Positions 19,269 through 27,976 are shown, numbered from the stretch's first letter. The stretch: DNA of 64,000 nucleotides from Anaerolineae bacterium (GCA_020848035.1 JADLAX010000029.1:1-64000), one strand, 5' to 3'. The notes: generated by a model not told the origin, from the sequence alone. A program made the numbers and translations.

Positions 19269-19297
19269 TAACCGCAGTTAACTTTTACTTTAACCAA
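19269..19297 (+). promoter_or_regulatory. Candidate iron-responsive operator, site A
   Basis: TAACCGCAGTTAA followed by CTTTTACTTTAACCAA. Nearly the same element occurs at 20,669-20,698 ahead of the permease gene of the same iron importer. The shared layout is a TTAACC-NN-GGTTAA-like palindrome plus a third TTAACC half-site. A DtxR/MntR-type or Fur regulator is a guess. Confidence 0.55.
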
Positions 19298-19346
19298 CGC
19301 GAGAAACTGGGTGAACGGCCGTTCACTTTCAAATGATCGCCTGTCA

Positions 19347-19376
19347 TTGTTTTGCAGCTTACCTCTCCGGCATAAT
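19347..19376 (+). promoter_or_regulatory. Promoter for the iron-binding protein gene
   Basis: TTGTTT (19347-19352), 18-bp spacer, CATAAT (19371-19376) followed by CCC. The permease gene has a twin promoter at 20,749-20,776. Confidence 0.6.
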
Positions 19377-19462
19377 CCCCCGCGAACAAACAACCGCTGT
19401 CGCCTGCCGCCACCCTACGCGCAGGCCGTACACGCAACTGATTTTATAAAGGAGAAGTAAAC

Positions 19463-20593
19463 ATGTTGCCCAACAAGTTTAAACTGGTTGCCTGGCTGCT
19501 GCTGTTGACGGCTATCGTCACCGGACTGGCCGCTTGCCAGACTACCAGCGAACCCGTCGAAGTCACCCGCGTGGTGACAGAGACCGTCACCGAAGCGGTG
19601 GAAGTCACCCGCATGGTGGAAGTGCCTGGCCAAAGTGAAGCGGCCGATCCGGGCCGCCTGGTAATCTACTCCGGGCGCAGCGAAAGCCTGATCCAGCCCA
19701 TTATCGACCAGTTTGCCGCTGCTACCGGTATCCAGGTTGAGGTGCGCTATGGCAGCACCTCGGAAATGGCGGGTGTGCTGCTGGAAGAAGGGGCCAACAG
19801 CCCGGCAGATATCTTTTATGCCCAGGACCCGGGTGGTTTAGGCGCTGTGTCCCAGGCGGGGCTGCTGGCCCCGCTGCCCGCTGAGCTGCTGGCACGCGTT
19901 CCGGCCCGCTTTGCTGCGGAAGACGGCAGCTGGGTCGGCATCTCCGGGCGAGCCCGTGTGGTGGTGTACAACACCAGCGTCATCACCGACCCGGCCACGG
20001 AACTGCCACAGGACATTTTTGACTTTATTGACCCGGTGTGGAACGGCCGTATCGGTTGGGCACCTACCAACGGCTCATTCCAGGCCATGGTCACCGCCAT
20101 GCGCTCGGTGTGGGGGGATGAGAAAACGGCCGAATGGCTCACCGGCATTCAGGCCAACAACCCCGTGGTATACGACGGCAATACCCCCATCGTCTCCGGC
20201 GTAGCCGCTGGCGAAGTGGACGTCGGTTTTGTCAACCATTACTACCTCTACCGCTTCCTGGCCGAAGAAGGCGAAAGCTTCCCGGCGCGCAACCAGTTCC
20301 TCACCAGCGGTGGCCCCGGTTCGCTCATCATGGTCTCTGGGGCGGGCATCCTCAACACCGCGCCCAATGCCGCCAATGCCCAACGCTTCATGGATTTCAT
20401 GCTGTCCACCCCGGCCCAGCAATATTTTGCCGCGCAAACGTATGAATATCCCGTGGTAGAAGGTGTCGCAGTCAGCGGCGGCATTCCGCCCTTGGCCGAC
20501 CTGGACAGCATCGCCCTGAACATCTCCCTGGCCGACCTGGCCGACCTGGAAGGCACGCAGGACATGCTTTTCGACCTGGGCATCATCGAATAG
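19463..20593 (+). CDS. Fe(III) ABC transporter binding lipoprotein
   Basis: 376 aa. Signal peptide with lipobox LAACQ, then a VEVTRVVTETVTEAVEVTR spacer typical of Chloroflexota lipoproteins. The mature part begins GRLVIYSGRSESLIQPIIDQ and matches FbpA/AfuA-type Fe3+-binding proteins (YGSTSEMAGVLLEEG, ADIFYAQDPGGLGAVSQAG, the twin-Tyr region VNHYYLYRF). RBS AAAGGAG precedes the ATG. It delivers iron to the fused permease encoded downstream; ferritin lies further along. Confidence 0.9.
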   Translation: MLPNKFKLVAWLLLLTAIVTGLAACQTTSEPVEVTRVVTETVTEAVEVTRMVEVPGQSEAADPGRLVIYSGRSESLIQPIIDQFAAATGIQVEVRYGSTSEMAGVLLEEGANSPADIFYAQDPGGLGAVSQAGLLAPLPAELLARVPARFAAEDGSWVGISGRARVVVYNTSVITDPATELPQDIFDFIDPVWNGRIGWAPTNGSFQAMVTAMRSVWGDEKTAEWLTGIQANNPVVYDGNTPIVSGVAAGEVDVGFVNHYYLYRFLAEEGESFPARNQFLTSGGPGSLIMVSGAGILNTAPNAANAQRFMDFMLSTPAQQYFAAQTYEYPVVEGVAVSGGIPPLADLDSIALNISLADLADLEGTQDMLFDLGIIE

Positions 20594-20620
20594 GGCGAAC
20601 TCGCGAAAGGTTCAAAACTC

Positions 20621-20661
20621 GTAGCTGCGGTTTCTTACCGCGTTAAGAAGCCGCAGCTACG
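20621..20661. repeat. GTAGCTGCGG hairpin family, copy 2
   Basis: Arms GTAGCTGCGG(TTTCTTA) and complement around CCGCG; sibling of 6212-6263. It lies 27 nt after the binding-protein stop and may damp read-through from the abundant binding protein into the permease. Confidence 0.8.
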
Positions 20662-20668
20662 TATGGAA

Positions 20669-20740
20669 TTAACCTCGGTTAACTTTTGACTTAACCAATC
20701 GTAGCTTTTGCTTGATCGCTCGTTAACTCAAAAGTTGACC
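20669..20740 (+). promoter_or_regulatory. Candidate iron-responsive operator, site B, with inverted copy
   Basis: TTAACCTCGGTTAA (20669-20682) overlaps GTTAACTTTTGACTTAACC (20678-20696), as at site A. A third element, GTTAACTCAAAAGTTGACC (20722-20740), is the inverted copy with two mismatches, giving a possible hairpin or cooperative operator. Confidence 0.55.
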
Positions 20741-20748
20741 ACCCTCCC

Positions 20749-20776
20749 TTGTTTTTGCCCTGTTTCCCCCCATAAT
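20749..20776 (+). promoter_or_regulatory. Promoter for the iron permease gene
   Basis: TTGTTT (20749-20754), 16-bp spacer, CATAAT (20771-20776) then CCC; closely like 19347-19376, arguing that the permease has its own transcript. Confidence 0.55.
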
Positions 20777-20837
20777 CCCTGGGTGAGGGTGACCGGATTT
20801 CCCGGCCCAAATTTTTCAGCAACCGCAGGAAACCAAC

Positions 20838-22532
20838 ATGGGTGTGACTGATTTTGGCAACGTGCCCGGAAGAGTGCGCTCACTGCCGAGAATCAAATTT
20901 GAATTAGGCCAGAGCTGGCTGCGTCAACGGCATTGGTCGCCGTTTCACTGGCTGCTGGTGGGCAGCGCCACCCTGGTGGCGGCCCTGATTTTGCTGGTGC
21001 CCGCCTACCTGCTGCTGCGCATCGGCGGGGCCTGGACTGAAGCGTGGGAGACGCTGGCCCAGCCGCGCACCCTGGAGATTTTGGGCAACACGGTGGGATT
21101 GGCGGTGGCGGTTACGGCCGCTTCCATCCTCATTGCCGTCCCCCTGGCCTGGCTCACCACCAGCACCGATTTGCCCGGCAAGCGGTTCTGGGCCGTGGTG
21201 GTGGCTCTGCCGCTGGTGGTGCCCAGCTACGTGGCCGCCTACCTCTTTGCCTCGATTTTGACGCCTAAGGGTTTGCTCCAACAAATGTTGTACCCCTTCT
21301 TTGGCATTGAACGACTGCCGAATTTTTACGGCTTCCCTGGCGCATTTATGGTACTGACGCTGGTGAGTTATCCGTTTATTTTCCTCACCGTGCGCAGCGC
21401 CCTGAAGAAGATGGACCCGGCGCTGGTGGAAGCGGCCCGCAGTTTGGGGCTGTCGCCGTGGCGGGCCTTTTGGCGGGTGACCTTGCCGTATTTACGGCCG
21501 TCTATCACCGCCGGTGGTTTGCTTGTCATGCTCTACACCCTGCGTGACTTTGGCGCAGTGACCATGCTGCAATATTCCACCTTCACCCGCATTATCTACA
21601 ACCGCTACCAGGGCTACCGGCTGGACGTGGCGGCGGCGATGGCCTTGGTGCTGGTGGTGGTAACGGCCGTTATCCTCTACCTGGAACAGCGCAGCCAGGG
21701 CAAAGCCCGTTACGCCCGCGTGTCGATTGGCGTGGCGCGGGCGCAGACCCCCGCGAAGCTGGGCCGCTGGCGCTGGCTGGGGCTGGGCTTCACCGGACTG
21801 CTCTCCTTCTGGGCTTTGCTGGTGCCCGCTTTTGGATTGGCTTACTGGTTCTGGCGCGGCCTGCGCCAGGATTGGGCGGTGAAAAACCTGGGCGTGGCCC
21901 AAACCAACGTGGAATCGCTGCTCACCCTGATAGAGCCTGCCTGGCATTCGCTTTCGGCGTCGCTGCTGGGGGCGGGGCTGGCCATGCTGCTGGCGCTGCC
22001 CATCGCCATCCTGGTGGTGCGCCATCCGGGCCGCCTCAGCCGCCTGTTCGAGCGGCTGACGTATGCCAGCTTTGCTCTGCCCGGCATTGTGGTGGCCCTG
22101 GCTTTTGTCTTTTTTGGGGCCAACTACGCCTCTTCGCTGTACCAAACCCTGCCCATGCTGCTGGCGGCCTACGTCATTTTGTTCATTCCCCAGGCGGTGG
22201 GGGCGCAGCGCAGTTCGCTGCTCCAGGTGTCGGCCAATTTGGAGGAAGCGGCGCAAAGTTTGGGACAACGGCCGTCTACCATTTTCCGACGCATCACCCT
22301 GCCGTTGGTCAAACCGGGTATGCTGGCCGGTGGGGCGCTGGTTTTCCTCACCTGCATGAAGGAGCTGCCCGCCACCCTCATTTTGAGCCCGCTGGGCTTT
22401 AGCACCCTGTCGGCCCAAATCTGGACCAACATCGGCGAAGCATTTTTCGCCCGCGCCGCCGCCCCCACGCTGCTGCTGCTCCTGCTCTCCTCCATCCCCC
22501 TGGCGTGGATGACCCTGCGAGAGAAAGAATGA
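20838..22532 (+). CDS. Fe(III) ABC transporter permease, fused two-domain
   Basis: 564 aa with about twelve helices in two BPD_transp_1 halves, as in FbpB/AfuB proteins. Each half has an EAA loop: ALVEAARSLGLSPWRAFWRV and LEEAAQSLGQRPSTIFRRIT. It forms the inner-membrane channel for iron captured by the 19463 protein and works with the ATPase at 22632. The ATG at 20838 is preceded by GCAGGAAACC, a moderate ribosome site. Confidence 0.9.
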   Translation: MGVTDFGNVPGRVRSLPRIKFELGQSWLRQRHWSPFHWLLVGSATLVAALILLVPAYLLLRIGGAWTEAWETLAQPRTLEILGNTVGLAVAVTAASILIAVPLAWLTTSTDLPGKRFWAVVVALPLVVPSYVAAYLFASILTPKGLLQQMLYPFFGIERLPNFYGFPGAFMVLTLVSYPFIFLTVRSALKKMDPALVEAARSLGLSPWRAFWRVTLPYLRPSITAGGLLVMLYTLRDFGAVTMLQYSTFTRIIYNRYQGYRLDVAAAMALVLVVVTAVILYLEQRSQGKARYARVSIGVARAQTPAKLGRWRWLGLGFTGLLSFWALLVPAFGLAYWFWRGLRQDWAVKNLGVAQTNVESLLTLIEPAWHSLSASLLGAGLAMLLALPIAILVVRHPGRLSRLFERLTYASFALPGIVVALAFVFFGANYASSLYQTLPMLLAAYVILFIPQAVGAQRSSLLQVSANLEEAAQSLGQRPSTIFRRITLPLVKPGMLAGGALVFLTCMKELPATLILSPLGFSTLSAQIWTNIGEAFFARAAAPTLLLLLLSSIPLAWMTLREKE

Positions 22533-22630
22533 GTAATGGTTAATGGTAAATTTTTAATGGTTAATGATATGTGCGCACGCCGGTCCATTTACAATTAACC
22601 ATTTACCATTAGCAATTTACCATTATTCCC
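22533..22630. repeat. Iterated AATGGTTAATGGTAAAT hairpin
   Basis: Left words AATGGTTAATGGTAAAT and AATGGTTAATG face right words ATTAACCATTTACCATT and AATTTACCATT. The element fills nearly the whole gap between permease and ATPase genes and includes the ATPase leader. Confidence 0.8.
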
Positions 22631-22631
22631 C

Positions 22632-23681
22632 ATGTCCACCGTCACCTGTCGCCACCTCCACAAATCGTTTGATACGCTGCCTGTTGTGCAGGATGTGAGC
22701 CTGGCGGTGCCGCCAGGAGAGATTTTGGTGCTGTTGGGGCCAAGCGGCTGCGGCAAGACAACCACGCTGCGGCTGATTGCCGGGTTTGAAAAGCTGGACG
22801 ACGGCCGTATCGAAATTGACAACCAGCTTGTGGCCGATGGCGCTACCCACGTGCCGCCGGAAAAGCGGCGTGTGGGCATTGTGTTTCAGGATTACGCCAT
22901 CTTCCCCCACCTCAGCCTGGCGCAAAACGTCGGTTTTGGCCTCAAGCGCGGCCAGACCGCACGGGTGGCCGAGATGCTAAACTTTGTCGGCCTCGGCGGG
23001 CTGGGCGAGCGCATGCCGCACCAGCTGTCTGGCGGGCAGCAGCAGCGGGTGGCCCTGGCCCGGGCGCTGGCGCCGCAGCCGGTCGTTTTGCTGCTGGACG
23101 AACCATTTTCCAACCTGGACGCTGCCCTGCGCGTGGAGATGCGCCAGGAGGTGCGGCGTTTGTTGAAGGCAAGCGGCACAACGGCCGTTTTTGTGACCCA
23201 CGATCAGGAAGAGGCATTGTTCATGGGCGACCAGGTGGGGGTGATGCACGGCGGGCGACTGGAGCAGGTCGGCACCCCGGAAGCAATTTTCCACCAGCCG
23301 CGCACCCGCTTTGTTGCTGAATTTTTGGGCCAGACCGACTTTTTGCCCGGTGAAGTGACAGAGCAAGGGGTGCAGACGCCGTTGGGCATCTTGCCCCAGA
23401 ATTTGCCCCTGGCCAGCGGTACGGCCGTTGACATTGCCGTCCGTCCCGATGATTTGCGTCTGACGCCGGATGAGGAGGGGAACGGCCGTATCGTCTCGCG
23501 GCAGTTTGTCGGCATTGCTTTTGTCTACGGCGTGCGCCTGGACGATGGCACACTCATCCACAGCTGGCAGCCGCACGAGAATAGTTTTGGGGAGGGAACG
23601 GCCGTAACCGTCCAGTTTGCCGCCCCCCACGCGCTGCCCTGCTTCTACCACAACCACGTTGTCTCCCCCAAAAGCCGGTGA
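22632..23681 (+). CDS. Fe(III) ABC transporter ATPase
   Basis: 349 aa. Walker A GPSGCGKTT, Q-loop FQDYAIFPHLSL, signature LSGGQQQRVALARAL, Walker B VVLLLDEPFSNLD and switch His VTHDQEEAL are all present. A TOBE-like C-terminal domain (about 240-349) carries three ACGGCCGT copies. It is FbpC/PotA-like and its place next to the permease and binding protein makes iron the best substrate call. RBS is weak inside the AT-rich hairpin. Confidence 0.9.
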   Translation: MSTVTCRHLHKSFDTLPVVQDVSLAVPPGEILVLLGPSGCGKTTTLRLIAGFEKLDDGRIEIDNQLVADGATHVPPEKRRVGIVFQDYAIFPHLSLAQNVGFGLKRGQTARVAEMLNFVGLGGLGERMPHQLSGGQQQRVALARALAPQPVVLLLDEPFSNLDAALRVEMRQEVRRLLKASGTTAVFVTHDQEEALFMGDQVGVMHGGRLEQVGTPEAIFHQPRTRFVAEFLGQTDFLPGEVTEQGVQTPLGILPQNLPLASGTAVDIAVRPDDLRLTPDEEGNGRIVSRQFVGIAFVYGVRLDDGTLIHSWQPHENSFGEGTAVTVQFAAPHALPCFYHNHVVSPKSR

Positions 23682-23716
23682 ACAGGTTTACACTTGTTTG
23701 TATAATCGGAAGAAAT

Positions 23717-23781
23717 TCGGTAATTAAGTAATTGCGTAATTGAGTAATTATGTCAATTGCCGAACGACTCAATTACTCAAT
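23717..23781. repeat. Intergenic hairpin of the AATTGAGTAATT family
   Basis: 11-bp arms ATTGAGTAATT (23739-23749) and complement (23771-23781) among further TAATT words, just upstream of ferritin. A -10-like TATAAT lies at 23701-23706 without a clear -35. Confidence 0.75.
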
Positions 23782-23799
23782 GACAAAATGGAGAATACC

Positions 23800-24315
23800 A
23801 TGATTATTAAACCCAAAGTAGTGGAAGCCATGAACGCTCAAATCCAGAGCGAGTTTACGGCATCGGCGCAGTACGTGGCCATTGCTGTCTACTTTGACGG
23901 CGAAACCTTGCCTGATCTGGCCGCCTTTTTCTACCGCCAGGCCGAGGAAGAGCGCGAGCACGCCATGAAGTTTGTCCATTTCATGCTGGAAGCCGGGGCT
24001 AAACCCCTCATTCCGGGCCTGCCGGAGATGCGCAACGAGTTTGAAAGCGCCAGCGACGCAGTCCAATTTGCCCTGGACCAGGAAGTTAAAGTGACCAACC
24101 AGATCAACAATTTGCTCTCGATTGCTGAGGCCGAAAAGGATTACGCCAGCAGCCAATTCCTGCAATGGTTTGTGACAGAGCAGGTGGAAGAGGTCGATTC
24201 GATGACCACGCTGCTCAATACGATCAGACACGCGGGTGGCGCGCTGCTGCTGGTAGAAGATTTTGTTCGTCGCCGGATGGCCGCTGGCGGTGCAGAAGAA
24301 GCTGGAGAAGAATAA
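23800..24315 (+). CDS. Ferritin (non-heme)
   Basis: 171 aa from the ATG at 23800, with GGAG 7 nt upstream. Four-helix ferritin-like text: TASAQYVAIAVYFD, the ferroxidase motif RQAEEEREHAMKF, and a later QWFVTEQVEEVDS holding metal-site Glu residues. It oxidises Fe(II) and stores iron as a 24-mer cage. It follows the iron importer, so uptake and storage are next to each other. No ACGGCCGT copy lies in this gene or the next two. Confidence 0.92.
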   Translation: MIIKPKVVEAMNAQIQSEFTASAQYVAIAVYFDGETLPDLAAFFYRQAEEEREHAMKFVHFMLEAGAKPLIPGLPEMRNEFESASDAVQFALDQEVKVTNQINNLLSIAEAEKDYASSQFLQWFVTEQVEEVDSMTTLLNTIRHAGGALLLVEDFVRRRMAAGGAEEAGEE

Positions 24316-24383
24316 CAATTCACGACCAGGGCTGCGCAGAAAAACAAAACTCACTGTTCTCTGTGCTCTCTTTGGAGGAAATC

Positions 24384-24983
24384 ATGCAGAAAATTCAGAC
24401 ACAGGGTGTACACCACATCACCCTGATTGGCGCGGATCGCCAGACATCCATTGATTTTTGGGAAGGTGTGCTGGGCATGCCGTTCGTTTTTGAACAGCCC
24501 AACCTGGACGTCCCGGCAGAGAATCATTTGTACTTCGATCCGGGCGACGGCATTTTGATCACCATCTTCACCAACGAAAACCGCCAGCCTGACCCCACGC
24601 CCAACCCGGAAGGCATTGGCAATTTGCACCACATCGCCTTCAACGTCTCCCGCGCCACCTACACCCAGGTGAAAAAGCGGCTGGACGAACGCGGCATCCC
24701 CAACAGCGGTGAGGTCGATCGCGGCTTTATGTACTCCATCTACTTCCGCGATCCGCTGGGACAGCTGTACGAACTGGCCAACTACAAATTCGACCCGCCG
24801 CCGGGCGTGAGCCACGCCGAGGTGATGCACCTGGCCCACCAGCTGCGCACCGAGCGCGGCGACTACAACATCACCGACGAGCACCTGGCCGACGCCATCG
24901 AACAATTTGTGCAGCGCACCACCAGCACCCTCTCCGCCGATCGCGCGCCCAAAAACCCCTACCCACAAAAAAGTCGCGCCTGA
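24384..24983 (+). CDS. VOC-family (glyoxalase/dioxygenase-like) protein
   Basis: 199 aa from the ATG at 24384 with GGAGG 5-6 nt upstream; the longer open frame overlaps ferritin and is not used. Vicinal-oxygen-chelate features: GVHHITLIGADRQTSIDFWEGVLGM, HLYFDPGDG, NLHHIAFNV and DPLGQLYELANY, giving metal-site His and Glu. Close to ring-cleaving dioxygenase-like glyoxalases; substrate unknown. Confidence 0.85.
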   Translation: MQKIQTQGVHHITLIGADRQTSIDFWEGVLGMPFVFEQPNLDVPAENHLYFDPGDGILITIFTNENRQPDPTPNPEGIGNLHHIAFNVSRATYTQVKKRLDERGIPNSGEVDRGFMYSIYFRDPLGQLYELANYKFDPPPGVSHAEVMHLAHQLRTERGDYNITDEHLADAIEQFVQRTTSTLSADRAPKNPYPQKSRA

Positions 24984-25059
24984 ACCTTGGACGTTCAGCT
25001 CTACCTTGAGCAAGGGCATCGCCTCGGCGCTGCGCGCCTGGCGATGCCGATGACAGAGG

Positions 25060-25110
25060 GGGTTATTTCAGTTTTTGGGGTCATTTTGACCCCAAAAACT
25101 GAAATAACCC
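25060..25110. repeat. Perfect 24-bp inverted repeat with 3-nt loop
   Basis: Arms 25060-25083 and 25087-25110 are exact complements with only TTT between; each arm contains TTATTTCAGTTTTTGGGG. No mismatch over 24 bp marks it as recently formed or selected. Confidence 0.95.
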
Positions 25111-25118
25111 AATCCTTC

Positions 25119-25152
25119 CCCCCGCACGGGGCGCGAAGCGCCCTCGTGCGGG
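25119..25152. repeat. GC-rich hairpin CCCGCACGGGGCG
   Basis: Inverted arms CCCGCACGGGGCG and CGCCCTCGTGCGGG close a GCGCGAAGCGC apex, 9 bases after the 24-bp hairpin. The CTTTGCGTTTCTGGTGTCTTTGCGG text that follows (about 25,180-25,205) is a short-word repeat. The gap 24,984-25,247 holds no gene. Confidence 0.75.
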
Positions 25153-25247
25153 AAAACAAAGGACGCTAAAGGTAAAACTTTGCGTTTCTGGTGTCTTTGC
25201 GGTGAAGTAAAAAGTGGTAAGCTTGTGAACCGGAGGTAGTCGGTTCG

Positions 25248-25925
25248 ATGATTGAAGTAGCCGAGAACGTTTACCACATTCCGCTGTTCCCGCGCAGCAT
25301 GGTCAATGCCTACATCGTGGATGGTTTTCTGGTGGATGCCGGAATTCGCAGTTCCGCGCCCAGGCTGCTGCAAGCGATTGACCGCCTGGGCCGTCACAAG
25401 ATGCAGGGGCATGTGCTGACCCACGCCCACCCGGATCACCAGGGAGCCAGTGCTGCAATTTGCCAAACCCTCAACATCCCGCTCTGGTGCGGTACCAAAG
25501 ACGCTGATGCTATGGAGCGTGGGCTGTTTGCGGATGTAGCCGTCAGCAATTTCATCATTCGCTTGCAGCAGCGCTACTGGGTAGGCCCGCCTTATCCCGT
25601 GCAGCGGCGGCTGCAGGAAGGGGATCACGTTGGGGAGTTTGAGGTGCTGGACGTGCCCGGCCATTCGCCGGGGCACATTGCCCTGTGGCGGCCGCGCGAC
25701 GGCGTGCTCATTGCTGGGGATGTGGTAAACAACGCCAACCTGGTCACCACGCGGGTCCGCCTCAGCGAACCCCCGGCCAGCTTCACCGCTGACGTTCCGC
25801 AAAACCGGGCCTCGATCAAAAAAATAGCCCGTCTGCGCCCCAAAGTGGTGTGCGTCGGCCACGGCCCAGTTTTGCGCGATACCGCCCAGCTAACCGCCCT
25901 GGCTAACAGATTGGGCCAATCTTGA
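25248..25925 (+). CDS. MBL-fold metallohydrolase
   Basis: 225 aa metallo-beta-lactamase fold. Metal ligands: THAHPDHQG, then VPGHSPGHIAL, IAGDVV and the late CVGHGPV. These give a dinuclear zinc or iron site. Glyoxalase II, lactonase and other hydrolases share this pattern; substrate unknown. GGAGG lies about 10 nt before the ATG. It converges with xylB, with a 12-bp hairpin at the junction. Confidence 0.88.
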   Translation: MIEVAENVYHIPLFPRSMVNAYIVDGFLVDAGIRSSAPRLLQAIDRLGRHKMQGHVLTHAHPDHQGASAAICQTLNIPLWCGTKDADAMERGLFADVAVSNFIIRLQQRYWVGPPYPVQRRLQEGDHVGEFEVLDVPGHSPGHIALWRPRDGVLIAGDVVNNANLVTTRVRLSEPPASFTADVPQNRASIKKIARLRPKVVCVGHGPVLRDTAQLTALANRLGQS

Positions 25926-25940
25926 AGCTTGGCCCAATCT
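25908..25940. terminator. Hairpin between convergent MBL and xylB genes
   Basis: 12-bp arms AGATTGGGCCAA (25908-25919) and complement (25929-25940), 9-nt loop, overlapping the MBL stop codon. It lacks a U-run. Confidence 0.6.
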
Positions 25941-25966
25941 CAGTTTCATGATTGTGAACGAGAGAG

Positions 25967-27457
25967 TTAGCCCGACAGCCCGGCAAAGGTGGGTTTGAGT
26001 GCCGGGTAGAGGCCCTGGTAGAGTGGGTAGAGCTGGTTGTAAACGGCCGTATCCTCCCCCGGTTCCGTCTTCCCCGTTACTTTCACCAACTCGGCACACG
26101 CCGCCTCAACTGAATTAAACACCCCCGCGCCCACCAGAGCCAAAACGGCCGCACCGTACGCCGCACCTTCCGTGGTATTCACCGTCACAATTTCCGCTTG
26201 CAGCACATCGGCCAGAATTTGCCGCCAGAGCGGGCTGCGCAGCCCGCCGCCAGACGCCCGCACCTGGGTGATGCTGGCCAAACCCGCGCCGCGCATCAAT
26301 TCCAGGCTGTCGCGCAGGCCAAAGGCCACACCTTCCAGCACCGCTCGCGTCAGGTGTGGCTGGCCGTGGCGCACCGTCAGGCCAATGAAGCCGCCGCGCG
26401 CCAGCGGATCGGGGTGGGGGGTGCGTTCGCCGGTGAGGTAGGGCAAAAAGAGCAGCCCTTCGCTGCCAGCGGGCACGTTGGCAGCTGGGATCAGCAGATC
26501 GCCAAAATCGACGCCGGGCGCCAGGGCATCGCGGTACCAGCGCAGGCTGCCCGCCGCCGAAAGCATGACGCCCATCAGGTGCCACTTGCCCGGCGCGGCG
26601 TGGCAGAAAGCATGCAGACGGCCGTCTGGCTCCACCACCGGCACGTCACTGCTGGCAAACACCACCCCAGAGGTGCCCAAACTCAGCGCCACCACACCAT
26701 CGACCACCGCCCCGGTGCCCACGGCGTTGGCCGCCTGGTCGCCGCCGCCCGCCATGACGGGAATGCCTGCGGGCAGCCCGGTGGCTGCGGCGGCGGCTGG
26801 GGTGAGATGACCGGTAACGGCCGTTCCCTCAAACGTCTTTGGCAGCCAGGCGGGGTCAATGCCCAGCTTTTCCACCACCTCTGCCGACCAGTTGCGCTGG
26901 CGCACGTCGAACAGCTGGGTGCCCGCCGCGCCTGCTTTATCTGTCGCCAATTCGCCCGTGAGCTTGTAACGCACGTAATCTTTGGGCAGGAGGATGTGGG
27001 CGATACGGCCGTAAATCTCCGGCTCGTTGTTTTTTACCCACAAAATTTTTGGGGCGGTAAAACCAGTCAGGGCATCGTTGCCCGTTATGTCAATTAGGCG
27101 CTGTTTGCCGATGACGGCGCGCATCTCGTCGCACTCGGCCCCGGTGCGCTGATCGTTCCACAGCAGTGCCGGGCGCAGCACCTGCCCGGCCGCATCCAGC
27201 AGCACCAGCCCGTGCATCTGCCCGGTAAGACCGATGGCGTGGATGGATTGGGGAGGAACGGCCGTTTCCGCCAACAGCTGCCGGATACTGGCCACCGTGC
27301 CCGTCCACCACAGTTCGGGCTGCTGCTCGCTCCACAGCGGTTTGGGCGTGTCATAATCGTACGTGGACGACGCGACGCTGACGACCTCGCCTGTTTCGGC
27401 CAACAACAGCGCTTTGGTGGCAGTCGTTGAACTATCTATGCCGATGAAGTAACGCAT
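25967..27457 (-). CDS. xylB: Xylulokinase
   Basis: 496 aa FGGY sugar kinase. N-terminal GIDSSTTATKALLL binds phosphate, AIGLTGQMHGLVLLD is the xylulokinase signature, and catalytic Asp240 sits in MAGGGDQAANAVG. It phosphorylates D-xylulose to xylulose-5-phosphate. The partner isomerase xylA is upstream on the same strand, but the two are separated by 0.5 kb of tandem repeats, which is unusual. Confidence 0.93.
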   Translation of the reverse strand: MRYFIGIDSSTTATKALLLAETGEVVSVASSTYDYDTPKPLWSEQQPELWWTGTVASIRQLLAETAVPPQSIHAIGLTGQMHGLVLLDAAGQVLRPALLWNDQRTGAECDEMRAVIGKQRLIDITGNDALTGFTAPKILWVKNNEPEIYGRIAHILLPKDYVRYKLTGELATDKAGAAGTQLFDVRQRNWSAEVVEKLGIDPAWLPKTFEGTAVTGHLTPAAAAATGLPAGIPVMAGGGDQAANAVGTGAVVDGVVALSLGTSGVVFASSDVPVVEPDGRLHAFCHAAPGKWHLMGVMLSAAGSLRWYRDALAPGVDFGDLLIPAANVPAGSEGLLFLPYLTGERTPHPDPLARGGFIGLTVRHGQPHLTRAVLEGVAFGLRDSLELMRGAGLASITQVRASGGGLRSPLWRQILADVLQAEIVTVNTTEGAAYGAAVLALVGAGVFNSVEAACAELVKVTGKTEPGEDTAVYNQLYPLYQGLYPALKPTFAGLSG

Positions 27458-27480
27458 CTCTTTCCCCCTTTTGGTGCCCT

Positions 27481-27976
27481 AAACCTGACAGGTTTATTAA
27501 GATGGTGGGCTATCAAGTTCGCCTGGTCAGCACATCATCTCCATGATGAAGTCGCATCGTAAACCTGTCAGGTTTATTAAGATGATGGGCTATCAAGCTC
27601 GCCTGGTCAGCAAAGCAGCTTCATGATGAAGTAGCATCGTAAACCTGACAGGTTTATTAAGATGATGGGCTGTCATGCTCGCCTGGTCAGCAAAGCAGCT
27701 TCATGATGAAGTCGCACCGTAAACCTGTCAGGTTTATTAAGATGATGGGCTATCAAGCTCGCCTGGTCAGCAAAGCAGCTTCATGATGAAGTCGCATCGT
27801 AAACCTGACAGGTTTATTAAGATGGTGGGCTAACAAGCTCGCCTGGTCAGCAAAGCAGCTTCATGATGAAGTAGCATCGTAAACCTGTCAGGTTTATTAA
27901 GATGATGGGCTATCAAGCTCGCCTGGTCAGCAAAGCAGCTTCATGATGAAGTAGCATCGTAAACCTGTCAGGTTTA
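27481..27976. repeat. Tandem array of six 80-bp units between xylA and xylB
   Basis: Six units of exactly 80 bp (27481-27560, then every 80 to 27960) plus a final palindrome (27961-27976). Every unit opens with AAACCTGACAGGTTT or AAACCTGTCAGGTTT, and the centre base alternates A,T,A,T,A,T. Each also has a second odd-centred palindrome CTTCATGATGAAG (CTCCATGATGAAG in unit 1). Units are over 90 percent alike by eye. 80 is not divisible by three, so it is not coding. It lies in the predicted xylAB transcript. Confidence 0.97.

Noticed and set aside
27481..27976. CRISPR array
   Set aside because: The units are 80 bp throughout with no unique spacers and no cas genes are near; it is a plain tandem repeat.
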